In this document: positions 1 through 10,997 of the stretch, piece by piece | Layout: each line of letters opens with the position of its first letter | How positions within the stretch are numbered: position 1 is the stretch's first letter | Assembly: GCA_037157565.1 (NCBI GenBank) | Contig: JAZHRO010000024.1 | Location: 210,923,501-210,987,500, forward strand | Origin: Thalassia testudinum | Lineage: Eukaryota > Streptophyta > Magnoliopsida > Alismatales > Hydrocharitaceae | Direction of reading: 5' to 3' | DNA length: 64,000 nucleotides | Position numbers and translations under genes: made by a program | The notes under the pieces: model-generated | Told to the model about the DNA's origin: nothing | Databases searched by the model: none | The model's input: the letters and a program-made list of their open reading frames with translations, nothing else

Positions 1-118
1 CGTCTAAACACGTCCACATTTGCAATTGACCTGAAATCTAGGACTCAAATTGCAAATGTTAAATAACACGTGTTTTGTTATCATCAAAACAAATGATCGT
101 GGTGCTCTAGCACCAACA
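1..118 (-). repeat. Sirevirus 3' LTR, U3 start only
   Basis: Identical to 3253-3370. On the minus strand it opens with TGTTGGTGCTAGAGC directly after a polypurine tract, which identifies it as the 3' LTR. The remainder lies left of the window. Confidence 0.9.
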
Positions 119-446
119 ATCTCCCCCTTTTTGATGATGACAAAACCGTAAATAATAATGCATAAAAAAATCCTCCCCCTTTTTGACATTATCAAAAAGG
201 TTTAATTGATTTTACATTTCCTATAACTCCCCCTTAAAACATGCTCTTCTATGAGTTTATTTTAACAAAGGTAATATTCTCCCCTTTTTGTAACAACAAG
301 ATAGCTATTATTTTTCTCCCCCTTACTAAAGGAAATTTAGCTACCTTATTTCTCCCCCTTAAAATTGACAATTAGCTCATCATTTTTTTAACTCCCCCTA
401 TCTAAATGCTACTGATAAAACGATAGGGTAAAGGGTTTTACCTCAC
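119..446 (-). promoter_or_regulatory. 3' non-coding region with about seven polypurine tracts
   Basis: On the minus strand this stretch contains about seven AAAAAGGGGGAGA-like tracts (near 120, 172, 227, 280, 317, 350 and 391), the last abutting the 3' LTR at 119. Such tracts prime plus-strand DNA synthesis. Multiple conserved tracts before the 3' LTR are a published hallmark of Sireviruses. No ORF is present here. Confidence 0.85.
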
Positions 447-1592
447 CTACCATGGCCAATAAAATGGCCCGAATGGTGGTGGTGGATGCCACATCGGATG
501 GGGCTCCCATCCGTAGCTTGGAGGCCCGGGCATCGGCGCCGGTCTCCAATCTGGTGGTCGACATGCGGCGGGTCCGTCGTTTGTTCGCCGTCTCGTCGGT
601 CTTCTTGTTCTCCTCCTTGGTCTACTCCTTGGTTCTCCCAACTTGAGTTGACCAGCCTTGAGCTTGTAGGTCCAGTCCCTTATGTTGTAATTATCCCTGA
701 ATCCTACAAAACACGATTCTAATTCCTTTTTCGGTATCCAAGTGGGCTTGGATCCGGATTTGTTAGTGGGTCTCCTTGACGGAGATCCTTTCTCAATCTT
801 AGGGCTATAAAAATCATCTACTTTATTGATTAGTTTGTCAGAGTTTTCCCTAAGACATGCAATTTCTTTTTCTATAATGTTCATTTTAGCCTTTAAATCT
901 GAAATTTCTAACTTTAGACTATTATTTTCCTCAATCAATTTAGTATTTTCATTGATGAGGTTATGATTATCTAATAATAGGTTATCATCCTTAGGACTAG
1001 CTTCTATGTCCTTAAGTTGTTTTTCTAACCTATCATTTTCATTTTTAAGAAAACTAAGGTTCTTCTTCATGCTTTTGTTTTCTATTTTTAGTGATTTACT
1101 AATCTCGAATAATTCATTAAAAGCTTCTTGTAAATCAAAATTTACCTCTTCGTCGGAGTCGCTTCCGCTTTCACTGTCGCTATTGGTTCCTCTAGCCATG
1201 AAACCAAAGCAAGTGGTTTCTTCTTCTTTTTCTTCTTCTTCTTCCTCCGAGCTGGAATCCTCATGAGTGCCTTCCAACCTCCTCCATATCTCATGGGCGG
1301 TGGTGCACTCTTGGATTTTCTCGAACTCTTCCGGACTCAACGCGCAATACAGGGCATTCATTGCCTTTGCGTTGAGTGAGAGCTCTAGAATCTGCACCTG
1401 CGAGTAGCCTCCTTGGGGTCGCTTCGGGATCTCGTATGGGGTTTCGCAACATCCCCATACCTCGAATTCAGTGGCTTGGAGCCACGTCTTCATCCTCAGC
1501 TTCCAGTAGCTGTAGTTGTTCCCGTCAAAGTAGGGCGGACGGGTTGTGGACTGCCCCTCGGAAAACCTACTTGTGGAACAGCTTCCCTCCAT
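447..1592 (-). CDS. Truncated copia gag-like protein, 381 aa
   Basis: I chose the ATG at 1592 because it lies about 44 nt downstream of the primer site; the frame stays open further upstream without an ATG. Residues about 20-110 match the start of the copia gag (UBN2/DUF4219-like) domain, including YFDGNNYSYWKLRMKTWL and a tract ending EIWRRLEGTHE. The family then normally continues with the rest of the gag core, but here it jumps straight to a Ser/Glu-rich acidic tract (about 112-150), a long predicted coiled coil (about 152-260), an Arg-rich stretch (about 321-337) and a Pro/Trp-rich tail ending in WPW. No CCHC knuckle is visible and no pol follows. The frame is intact over 381 codons, so it may be expressed. 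Product and function are unknown beyond gag derivation. Confidence 0.75.
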   Translation of the reverse strand: MEGSCSTSRFSEGQSTTRPPYFDGNNYSYWKLRMKTWLQATEFEVWGCCETPYEIPKRPQGGYSQVQILELSLNAKAMNALYCALSPEEFEKIQECTTAHEIWRRLEGTHEDSSSEEEEEEKEEETTCFGFMARGTNSDSESGSDSDEEVNFDLQEAFNELFEISKSLKIENKSMKKNLSFLKNENDRLEKQLKDIEASPKDDNLLLDNHNLINENTKLIEENNSLKLEISDLKAKMNIIEKEIACLRENSDKLINKVDDFYSPKIEKGSPSRRPTNKSGSKPTWIPKKELESCFVGFRDNYNIRDWTYKLKAGQLKLGEPRSRPRRRTRRPTRRRTNDGPAACRPPDWRPAPMPGPPSYGWEPHPMWHPPPPFGPFYWPW

Positions 1593-1635
1593 GTTTAGAT
1601 CCTCGCCGGTTTGTAACGCCGAAAATGCGAGACCT

Positions 1636-1647
1636 GCTCTGATACCA
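1636..1647 (-). promoter_or_regulatory. Primer binding site, tRNA-iMet type
   Basis: The minus strand reads TGGTATCAGAGC two nt after the 5' LTR end (1650). This is complementary to the 3' end of plant initiator methionine tRNA, the usual primer of copia elements. Confidence 0.92.
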
Positions 1648-1649
1648 AT

Positions 1650-3370
1650 TGAAAGTTCCCTTCTACCAGGAGGGGTGACGTAAAAATATGCGGAAATAAA
1701 TATAAACAATATCACAAAATAGGCAATCACAAAATGTGCACAAAGATTTTTAGGTGGAAACCCAAACCGGGTAAAAACCACCACCTAACCCTCTCGAGTT
1801 AGGATTTTCCGATCAACCAAGTTGATCAAATCCACTAACCGAATCACTTTGAACGAGGGTGATTCAACCTCAATACAACCACGCTACAAGTACGAGGGTA
1901 GCGTTCCTCAACCCCTTCTCTCCACGAGAAGGATTTTGTCCCACGAAGGAGACGGGAATTCGCAAAGCGAATACCCAACCAAAATACAAAGATAAAATAA
2001 AACAACAGTCCTATAGAGCCAACAAAATTAAACCTAGCTTCTATAGGAAATAGGAAACTCCCCTTTGCAAGGAGTGCGTCGACGATGACGCGGTGCGTGT
2101 GCCACGCGATGGCGCTACGTCGCTCTCGTTAACTACGGCGGGAGAGCGGGTGCACAACGGTTGAATGCTCTCAAGAAAATGGAGCTTGAGCTTGGAGAGC
2201 AAGAGAGTCTTTTCTTTGGACACAAAAGGTTTGAAAGTGTATTGCAAGGTGTGTGTCTTAGTGTGTATATGTCTCTCTAGGTGTTGCAAAGGCTCCCCTC
2301 TATTTATAGAGGCCTTAGGAAGGCTTTGGAAGGCTTGGAAAAGCTTCCATAGCCGTTGGGTGTAAAGCCCAAGAGAATCAGGCCGAAATCAGGACAATGA
2401 TTACACTTCACAGGGTTATCAGACGTCTAATTCTGGCATCAGACGTCTGGAAGGCCACTTTAAGACGTCTGATTCCAAGGTCAGACGTCTGATTCTATGC
2501 GGGTTTCTCCCTGACTTGAATCAGATCTAAACAGGGTTTTTGTACAAGTCCATCAGACGACATAGAGGACGTCTGGCACTAAGTCTGGACGTCTGGAAAC
2601 CTACTTTTACCGTGGGAATTGATTTCCAAACGTTGCAACGGCTAGAAAATCTCTGAGAAGAGATTTTGGGTCAACCGAGGCAAAACGGTCATTTATCAGA
2701 CGTCTGTGAAGTCCTATGGACGTCTGATAAGGCTCTAATGGTCATATTCTTGAGTGTTTTCTAAGCCGGCCAACGGTCCACTAATTGGACGTCTGGCAAA
2801 GTCATCAGACGTCTTCTAAGACGTCTGGTATAAGGTCTGGACGTCTGATTTCATCAGACAGAACTAACTATGTCCAGCCTAACAGTTATCAGACGTCTGA
2901 AACAACAGTCAGACGTCTTAAAATTCTTTATCAGACGTCTGATTTTGGGATTAGACGTCTGGAAATGCTGTTTGAGCCCTATATTGGTTTTCTAAGTATT
3001 CTACAGAAAACCTAAGTATCCTAGGGTTGTGCAGGTGTTCCTAGGACTACTTTTAGGGTACTTTGAGGCTCTTTAACATAATGTTCTAAGGAATCAAAAA
3101 GAGCAAGAAAGTAAATACAAGAGATACATGAAAGGATAAAAAAGAATCTATCCTATTCTTCTTTTCTTCCATCTCCAATCTTTCGCTCCACGCGAACCTC
3201 CTCTGTTTTCCGTCAAGCTCCTCCAATCCGTCCTGGATGCGAGCTTGAACTCCGTCTAAACACGTCCACATTTGCAATTGACCTGAAATCTAGGACTCAA
3301 ATTGCAAATGTTAAATAACACGTGTTTTGTTATCATCAAAACAAATGATCGTGGTGCTCTAGCACCAACA
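1650..3370 (-). repeat. Sirevirus 5' LTR, 1721 bp
   Basis: The LTR begins TGTTGG and ends TTTCA on the minus strand. U3 holds a dense cluster of GACGTC palindromes (2405-2965). A TATA box (TCTATAAATA) lies at 2301-2310 on the minus strand, so transcription should start near 2270. The downstream part contains the stretch 'ACCCGGTTTGGGTTTCCACC' typical of Sirevirus R/U5 regions. Confidence 0.9.
2405..2965. repeat. Cluster of AGACGTCT palindromes in U3
   Basis: About 16 copies of the palindromic core GACGTC, most within CAGACGTCTG, occur in about 560 bp at irregular spacing upstream of the TATA box. ACGT cores are bZIP factor targets, so this is a plausible enhancer array. A related LTR at 4790-6430 carries the same cluster in decayed form. 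Confidence 0.75.
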
Positions 3371-4789
3371 TATTATAGTGTCGATTAGGGTGCATAAGTG
3401 ATGGATAAATGATGATAGACCCTATGAAGGTGGAATTAGCTCGACTACTGTCACCATGGGCAGTGACAGTAGTCGGTGGAGGTGGAATGTGAATTAGGCT
3501 ATTAGATGATCAATTAAATGATTAAATGTGCTAGAAGTGATTGTGAGGGTTAAAGGAAGGTGGATAGTGAGTTAAAAAGACAAGATTAAAACTCTGGCTG
3601 CTCATGGAGCTCACCGGAGTCGGAGAAGATGACACTGAAATTCTAAAATCTAATCTAACTAACTACCTACCTAACTAAGCTAACCTACTCCTACTCCTAC
3701 TCCTAATCTACTGTTACCTGGATGAAGTGGTCAATAGGGTTCCGCCGAAGTCTCATGGCGGATGACGAAATCAGAGGGTGGAGAAAGATCTCTGGTGGGC
3801 GGATTTGAGGTGAAGTAGAGGATTCCTTTGGTTGGCGCCTGTGTTAGAGACGTGGCAGACCATGGCGGATCTCCTCGGCTGATCAGAATGGATGGAGGAA
3901 GTCGGAAAATGAGATGGAGATCGCCAGAGTTTTGGTCAAATAGCCTATTGGGTCGGGTACAGTGTTAGAAGAGGGAAGGGAGCCAACTTAAGTGAAATCG
4001 GAGGAGTGAGGGGGTATTTATAGTGGTTGGCGGCGAAGAGAATGGCGGGGTCTGGCCGAAGAAGGAGCTTGAGGAGCGTAACCTCCAGCGTCGTCTCTGA
4101 CGATGGTGAGGTTATCTCCCACTGAAAAATAGGATTTCCGATTAATCCGGATTGGTGGATGAAGAGGAGGTGGTGAGCACAAGTTGCAAGAGCTTGGACA
4201 AAGAAGATTGATGTTGGCAGGGCGGTGATCATGCGGTGGCGTGACTCTCCGTCGCCAACCATTCATTCGGCTGAAGAAGAAGAAGAAGAAGGAAAGGGAC
4301 TTAAATGTAATAAAACTTAAGGACATGTGTGAGAAATAAGGACTCGATTGTAATGAATATTAAGGACTAAAATGTAAACCCAGGTTGTGAAGGTTTATTT
4401 TAACTTATATCTTTTTCAACTTTTTATATATGTTAGTAAATAAGGTAAATATTATGTTTTCACCTTGAATTTACATTTTTGACCTTTTTAGGTTAATTTA
4501 TTAGATTAAATAAAATTACTTAAGTTATTATATACTTAGGTTTTCATTAAGTTTGAGTTACTTATCTTATTAATTGAGGGAATGATTAATAGAATTTCGA
4601 GTTCAATTATTATTTAGATTATTAATAATGTTAATTGAATGATAAAATGCCATTTTAAACTTATTTTAAGGTCCTTTACTAAATATCCCTTATTCTATAA
4701 TTAACCCTTATATATTCATAACCTTAGCTAATTAACTAGGAAGACTAGTTAATTAGGGGTAATTAGAGATCATGATGAGTGTCTCATCA
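3371..4789 (-). repeat. LTR-like block, minus orientation
   Basis: No coding gene is credible here. On the minus strand it opens at 4789 with TGATGAGACACTCATCA, the same terminal palindrome as the LTRs of element A. A TATA box (CTATAAATA) lies at 4015-4023. The region before it reads like an LTR U3. The block interrupts the Sirevirus LTR that resumes at 4790, and is itself interrupted by the element ending at 3370. The other end is not in view, so solo LTR against full element cannot be decided. Confidence 0.55.
3442..3475. repeat. Perfect 13-bp inverted repeat, 8-nt loop
   Basis: CGACTACTGTCAC (3442-3454) and its exact reverse complement GTGACAGTAGTCG (3463-3475) flank CATGGGCA. It would form a strong hairpin in either strand. 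It lies in the promoter-distal part of the LTR-like block; no function is known. Confidence 0.85.
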
Positions 4790-6430
4790 AGGAGCTTGAT
4801 GGAGGAGGAGCTTTGCTTGGAACAAGAGCTTGAAGAAGCATGGAGATGAAGAATAGGATAGAAGTTCATTCTATTCTTGTATTTTGTCTTTGTAGTTATC
4901 TTTTTGTTCTTTACTTTTCATTTTCTTAGATCATTTTTAAAGAGCCTCAAAGTAACAAAATAGTTGTCCTAGGAGCACATATACAACCCTAGGATACTTA
5001 GACTTCTCGTATAGAACTTAGAAAACCAAAATAGGCTTTAGATAGCCTGATCAAACGTCCAATCTGGACATCAGACGTCTGATCTTAGACTTTAAGATGT
5101 CTGACTGTTTGATCAGATGTCTAAACACTTAGGCTAGACTTAGTGCTTTCTGTCTGTTGATTTGAGACGACCAGCTCTTTGTCCAGATGTCTTAGAATAC
5201 ATTGGAGGACCTTACCAGACATCTAACTAGAGGACCATTGGCTTGAGAAATCTAATCGTTGAGGATTAACCCTTAATATAACTCACATTTATTTTCAGAC
5301 GTTCGTAGTTCATCCCAGATGTTTGATAAATAGATGTTAGGCTAAGAATTTTACTCCAATTACTTCTTCAGATCTTATAGCTGTTTGAGCCTCGGAAAAT
5401 CCATTCCTGTAGTGATTTGTGTTTTCATACATCTTGACCTAGTACTAGACGTTTGATATGTCGTTTGTGCAACTTAGCCTAGAACCCTGTTTTGATCTTG
5501 ACAAAATAGGAAGGAAACCCGTTTAGAATTAAACGTCTGATTTGTTTCCCAGACATCTTAAAACACTTCTTTAGACGTCTGTCTTGATCTAACCTAGTCC
5601 AAATCTTTCACCTTTCTAGATCAGATGACCAATTCCAAGATCAGGTGATGGCCTAGACATCTGATAATAGATTCAGACGTCTAACGACCTTGTCAAAATC
5701 ATTAATGACTTTAATTTCGGTCTGATTTACCTTGGGATAATTCCCAACGGCTAGGGAAGCCTTCCAACGGCTAGAAGAGGCTTTTAAACCCTTCTTAGGC
5801 TCTCTATAGATAGAGGAGGATCCTTCCCTTGCAAGATACACCAAGTAATACTACTTTCCACCACTTTTGTGTCAAAGAAGAGATTATCAAGTGGAGAAGT
5901 GTTGTTTCTCTCCAAGATCTTTTAGTCTACACTAGAGAGCACCATCCTTGCTGTGCACCTGCTCTCCTACCTACGAATATGAGAGCACCGTAGTGCCATC
6001 GCGTGGTCCACTCACTCGTGTTGGTAGCCAACACACTTCCATCAAAGTGAAGTTTCTTTTTCCTATAGTAGCTATGTTAAATACATACTTTGTGGCTCTA
6101 TAGGACTATTGTAATATTATCTTTGTTTGGGTATTCGCTTTGTGAATTCCCGTCTCCCTCGTGAGACAAAATACTCGTGAAGAGGGGTTTTGAGGTACGC
6201 TACCCTCGTTTAAGTAGCATGGTTGTAAGAGGTTAAGTCACCCTTATTTTAAGTGACTCGGTTGTGGATTTGATAGGTCGATCGGGAAATCCTAAATCGA
6301 GAGGTTTAGGTGGTGGTTTTTACCCAGGTTTGGGTTTCCACCTAAAAATCCTTTGTGTTCTTGTGATTGCCATTTTTGTGAGATTGTTTATTATATTTTT
6401 GCATTACACACACTCTCTTCCCTCTGTGGA
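4790..6430 (+). repeat. Degraded Sirevirus-type LTR, 5'-truncated
   Basis: Collinear with the LTR at 1650-3370 but in the opposite orientation and diverged: shared landmarks are the GAGCTTGA segment at the left, 'AAAGAGCCTCAAAGTA', the AGACGTCT cluster (5050-5690), a TATA-like TATAGATA near 5806 and the 'TTACCCAGGTTTGGGTTTCC' stretch near 6319. The first part of the LTR is missing because the block at 3371-4789 was inserted. No primer site follows; LINE-like sequence begins at about 6435. Confidence 0.75.
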
Positions 6431-6434
6431 AGAT

Positions 6435-7253
6435 TTAGTGGTTGAATGCTTTGAAATTTTTGTTGTTTAGGCTTTGTGATGGTGATTCGAAGTCTTGAAA
6501 TTTTGCTGTTCTTATCGTGAGAATGTTTCTATTATTTGGAGAATGGTTTCTCCTTTTGATGGTACCATGAATGAATGCCCCTCGCAAAGGGTATTTGTTA
6601 GAGATGGTATTGTTGAAATTAGGGGTCTTCCTCTCCATCTCCGGTTGAATGCTGTGGTCACTCATGTTGTGGCAGGGTTTGCATCTATGAAAGAAGACTC
6701 TATGGTCGACCTTGTGGATGGTGATGGCAGTGTGGTGCAGGTGGGTGTCAGATTGTGGCATGGTGGACCCATCCATGAGAGAATTGTTATGTGATGCAGG
6801 GGCTCATCTTGGTTGCTTCATGTTACTGTGCGTGTGTACCAAGCAACCAGTATGGAGGAAGTGGAGGCATGGGTGGTGAGAGATGTGGAGGGTAATCTCA
6901 CAACACAATGGAGGAAGGTCGATCATGTGAGCAATGAAGGGCCTGGCTTTGGGCAAAAAAAGAGGAATGTGATTGCTAGCCGGGGAATGGTGGATGGGGA
7001 GGGTGACATGGAAGTGGCTGATAACAAGATGGAAGATAAGGTCATGGAGGGTGCCATGGAAGTGAGGGAAGAAAACCCCATTTTGATTGAGGGGATGGGG
7101 AATAAGGAAGCTTCATGTGGTGGTGGTGATGTGTTCACTTTCAACACTCTTGATGGTGCATTGTATAATGAAGGATCCTCTATGCAATCACGTGGGGGTT
7201 TTGCAGGAAGAGGAAGATATAACCTTCATAGCCGTGGGTCAGGTGATCGATAG
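6435..7253 (+). pseudogene. LINE ORF1 remnant (DUF4283-like)
   Basis: Translation contains WRMVSPFDGTMNECPSQR and EIRGLPLHL, closely paralleling ORF1 of the LINE at 48248-53320 (WRLVSPFDGALPERSPQR, EIKGFPLHL). An in-frame TGA at 6792-6794 sits where the other copy has Arg, consistent with a CGA-to-TGA change; the frame then continues to 7253 with a Gly/Asp/Glu-rich tail. Neither the zinc knuckle part nor ORF2 is attached, so this is a fragment. ORF1 proteins of plant L1 elements bind the element RNA. Confidence 0.7.
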
Positions 7254-8801
7254 AATTTTCACTTTTAAACAAGAGAGCAAGAAAAGATATGTCGTAGTAA
7301 AGAGCGTGGTGGAAAATCTTTGATCCAAGATTAATAAGAATATTCTAAAATTGAACCACAAGAATCAAGTCTTCTCCACGAGGAACAACCCCAGTATACT
7401 CACAAATATTTTCCAATTATGTTTGAAAATTCATGAAGAAATTTGTTGAAATAATAGAGGTAAAGATAAGCAGAGAGATAGCATGATAAATAGAGAGAAA
7501 GAACAAGGGTTTGCCACAAATTTCAACTCAATAAATCCAAATATTATAATAAAATATAAGATTTCACAATGGCATGCAAATGTAAAATTTAATTAGGTGA
7601 AGAATAGGGGAAAAACTTTCCCTTGTGCTCCCGCAAGGAGGAGGTAGCGGTCGTTTGTGAGGAGCTCACCGTAGGTGGGCTGCTTCAGGCTGCATCCGAT
7701 GGTGGTTGTGACGAGGAGCGGGACGGTCGGAGTTGGCCAGATAGAGCGGAGAGGGGGTGGTGGCGATGGGTCTATTGTTGCTGTTGGAGCTCAAGGAGAG
7801 AAGGGGGGGTGTGAGCTAGTCGTGCGTTGGGCATACACAACGTTGGTGGAGAAGACGGTGTTGGAGGGGCAAGGCGCATGGAGCAGGGAGGCGAGCTGGT
7901 CGGTGACGGCTGGTGGGGGGTACTCTGTTGCTGTTGGAGCAGCAACTTGGAGTGGTTGTGGGCGGCGCGAGGAGACCCGTGAAGAGCTGGTGGCACGTGG
8001 GAGTGCTGGTTGGTGGTGCTGGTGGTGGTCGCTTGTGGCGTCGGTGCAGGAGTGGCTGGTGCATGTAGCTATGGGGATGGGGATGTTGGGTTCTTCGTAG
8101 AGAAGATGAAAGTGGGTGGGTGGCTGATGGTTGAGGAAGAATAAGATGGAGAAGGAACAGGCGATGACGATGGTGGTGGTGTTGAGTAGGTGGTGCTTGG
8201 TTCATGGTGATGGAGGTTTCAAGACTCTGCGGATGGTGGTGTGGGCTGTCACCCCACACATCCAGAGTGGCAGAGTTTTGCCACGGCCAAGGTCTACAGT
8301 GGCGGAGCAAGAGGAGTGCTTGCTGCTCAACACAGTAGTGGAGGGGGGTGTTACCCTGCCTTCTACTTAGGAGGAAAGGGTTTTTATGCCGAGGGAAGGT
8401 AACGAGACGAGGATGAAGATGGAGCGTTGACCAACATGGGCTACCGAGATCCATGTTCTTTGCCTCCTTGATTGTAGTCTTTAAGTTCCTGCAGCTGTTA
8501 AGAGGTAATATTTAAATAATATAAAGAAAATATATGTAGGTTATTTATGTACAAAACCCACAAGAAATACTAAATCCTATTTCTATTTAAACTATGTATG
8601 CAATGTATGCATGCAAACTAACCTACTTAAATTCTAATGCATGCTATCATATTTACACATGAATGTAATGTATGAAATATGTGTGAAAGTAAATTTACAA
8701 ACTAATCTACTTACATATTAATGTATGCTATGTATATGTTAGTATAAACTTAATGTCTAGGCATTTAAACAATAAATTAGCCCACAAATGTGGGCTCATC
8801 A
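7254..8801 (-). repeat. Athila-like 3' LTR remnant (element G)
   Basis: The right end is clear: on the minus strand a GCATGGGGCATT tract (8802-8813) is followed by TGATGAGCCCACATTTGTGGG, the same junction form as in the other Athila-like elements here. The left boundary is uncertain. 7620-8450 is GT/TGG-rich and yields several overlapping low-complexity frames on both strands, which I do not regard as genes. Confidence 0.55.
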
Positions 8802-10095
8802 AATGCCCCATGCCTAGTTTTTGCTAGTCCCTAGCAACATCTATGAAAAATTCCTAAATTCTAGGCTAGAATTAACCGCCAAGATGCCTTGTTATATCTC
8901 ACCTCTAGAGATTTGTTGAAATACTAACCTTTGACCTTAAGATATCCAAGTACTAGTCAAAATTCTGACTTGATTTGCTTCAGTTTTGGGTCTCAGGAAA
9001 TGGTTTCTTAAACTTCTAAGTTTATTCTAGAGTTTGTAAATCCCAGAGGTTAAAGTGTCAGTGCTCTATGTGTAATTTGATTAATGGGCATACGTTCATA
9101 GGATCGGACTTTCCCTTCACCTACCCGAACCTACCTAGGTTCAACCATACTTAGACTTGGTAGCTTTCTCCTCACTTCTTTTTTTTTCTTTTAAGGTCAA
9201 CACAAGGGTAAACCCAGTGTATATCACTCTAGCTATTTCTCCATTTTGTTTTTCATAATTCTGGTACCCATGTATAACGAGGTATTTTTTATTCTCAATG
9301 ACACCTATGTGTAACGAGTTGTTATTTCCCTCCTTATTTTTTTTATTCTCCATTTCATTTTTTTTTTGGTGAGTGGCTCTCCTTCGTCCTTTCTAAATGC
9401 TTCACCTAAGTAAAATCTAGGAAGACTCGGTGCACAAAGTTAGGCTCTAGACATCCCACACCCAGGGGTTATTGTGTGTGACATGCCAGTCATACCCTGT
9501 AGGGATCTCTATTAAGTTTGAATATAAGTTAAGGTGCATTAATTTAGAGTCCCCAACCCCGATTCTGATAGGACCCATGGTAAGCTCTGACATGGTTGCC
9601 CCAGTTTTAAGTTCATGTATGTGAAAAAGACACTTTGGTTTCAAGAATCCCCAAACCAAGGAATAAACAGAGAAGTTCTATACTTCTTAAGCCTTGACTT
9701 AATACATTAGCTTCTCAAGTACCTCAATTGCTTGAGGCAAAATCCGTATCTTAACAAATACTTAGATTTTTAAGCCAACCCAGTGCTAATTGTCTAAAAC
9801 TAATATCTCTTCCTTGTCTCCTGAAGCAAGACATTTAAGGTCTTATCTCATCATTCGTTCTAGGCTAGAACTTTAGGTAACTCATCTACAGAGATTGTTG
9901 GGACTAACCAATTAAGCTCAACAAATTAAAACTTTTTTTTTGTTTTAATGCAATATGAATGCATGAATGCAATATGTATACATGCTATAAACAGATGCCT
10001 CAGGTCCTATCTGCCCATGCCTGGTTCAAACAATGTCCCCATTGGAAGTAAAATAGCCAAGGGAAGATGTTACCTGAGGCGAAGAGTGAAAGGAG
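8802..10095 (-). other. 3' non-coding region of element G
   Basis: This lies between integrase and LTR on the minus strand. It resembles the corresponding region of H1 (20519-21857), for example the 'GGGACTAGCAAAAAC' stretch next to the polypurine tract and the GTATATC landmark near 9220. No ORF is convincing. Confidence 0.6.
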
Positions 10096-10997
10096 CTAAG
10101 GCTCCTGGAGAGTGACCTCGTCAACCAAATGGCCATCCAAAGTAACATACAGTTTTAACCGTTTGCTGTTGATGGTAAAGGGCGTTGCCGAATAGGAAGG
10201 GCTCTTGATCTCCACAGCCCCATGCGGAAACACTTTGGTGATTTTGTATGGCCCATCACAACAAGATTTCAATTTTCTTAGAAAAAGCTTAAGTCTGGAA
10301 TTGAAAAGCCAGACTTGTTGGTTGGGCTCAAAGGTCTTTCTAAGGATATACTTATCATGCAAGACCTTACTTCTCTCTTTATAAGCTTAGGAGGTGTCAT
10401 AAGCATCAATCCTCAACTCCTCACGCTCAGTTAACTCCAGTAATCATGCCTTACCTGCTTTCTCAAAATCCATGTTAACACTTCGAATAGCCCAGAGTGC
10501 CCTATGTTCAAGCTCAATGGGTAAATGGCATGCTTTCCCATACACTATTTGAATGGGAGACATACCCTTTTGTAGGCTATTCAATAAGACCATAAAGCAT
10601 CATCCAACTTTTGGGACCAATCCTTCCTCTTTGGCCTAACAATCTTTTCCAAACTATTCTTGATCTCCCTATTTGACACTTCAACCTGGCCACTCGTCTG
10701 AGGATGGTAAGGGGTAGCGATCGTGTGAGTTACTCCCAGACTCTTGAGTAGCTGATTAAAGTGGTGGTTCTGGAAATGAGGTCCCCCATCACTTATAATC
10801 GTCTTGCGGTAGCCAAAGCGAGATATGATATTGGACTTCACAAATTTCAAAAGCACTGAGTGGTCATTTGTGCGTTTAGGAATAGCCTCTATCCATTTAG
10901 AGACATAATCAACTGCCACCAAGATATACTCATATCCATGGGACGAAGGGAAGGGACCCATGAAGTCTATCCCCCATACATCAAAAATTATTTTCAT
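10096..10997 (-). pseudogene. Athila-type integrase fragment (element G)
   Basis: The minus strand encodes the integrase core: [12 protein letters not shown] with the first catalytic Asp, IISDGGPHF with the second, and a VEVSNREIK motif with the Glu. It runs from 10997 to about 10581, then continues after frame breaks with the C-terminal part at 10362-10096 (KTFEPNQQVWLFNSRLKL, ending in VTLQEP). Everything upstream of the integrase core is missing; the sequence joins LINE remnant at about 10998. Integrase inserts the cDNA copy into the genome; this copy is dead. Confidence 0.85.

Larger units (their letters stand above)
1..3370 (-). mobile_element. Non-autonomous Sirevirus-type (copia) LTR element, cut by window edge
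   Basis: This is a compact LTR element read on the minus strand: 5' LTR 1650-3370, primer site 1636-1647, a gag-like ORF, a short 3' region rich in polypurine tracts, and the first 118 nt of the 3' LTR. The two LTR copies are identical over those 118 nt (1-118 against 3253-3370), so insertion looks recent. The internal region is only about 1.5 kb and has no protease, integrase, reverse transcriptase or RNase H, so the element must depend on proteins supplied in trans. Assignment to Sireviruses rests on the repeated polypurine tracts, the LTR style and the copia gag domain. The 5-bp target sequence to the right is TATTA; its partner lies outside the window. Confidence 0.85.

Noticed and set aside
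2405..2965. Possible CRISPR-like or satellite array
   Set aside because: The repeated word is an 8-10-nt palindrome at irregular spacing in a plant LTR; no repeat-spacer regularity and no cas genes.
3945..4326. Two minus-strand frames of about 100 aa as a host gene
   Set aside because: They overlap the TATA box and leader of an LTR-like block, with no domain and no conserved start.
6264..6470. Small plus-strand protein of 68 aa
   Set aside because: It is the Sirevirus LTR R/U5 region read through; the homologous stretch at 1650-1790 is non-coding LTR.
7675..8454. Overlapping frames of 141 and 212 aa on opposite strands
   Set aside because: Low-complexity TGG/GTG-rich DNA inside an LTR remnant; proteins are Val/Gly/Trp or His/Pro/Leu repeats without a domain.
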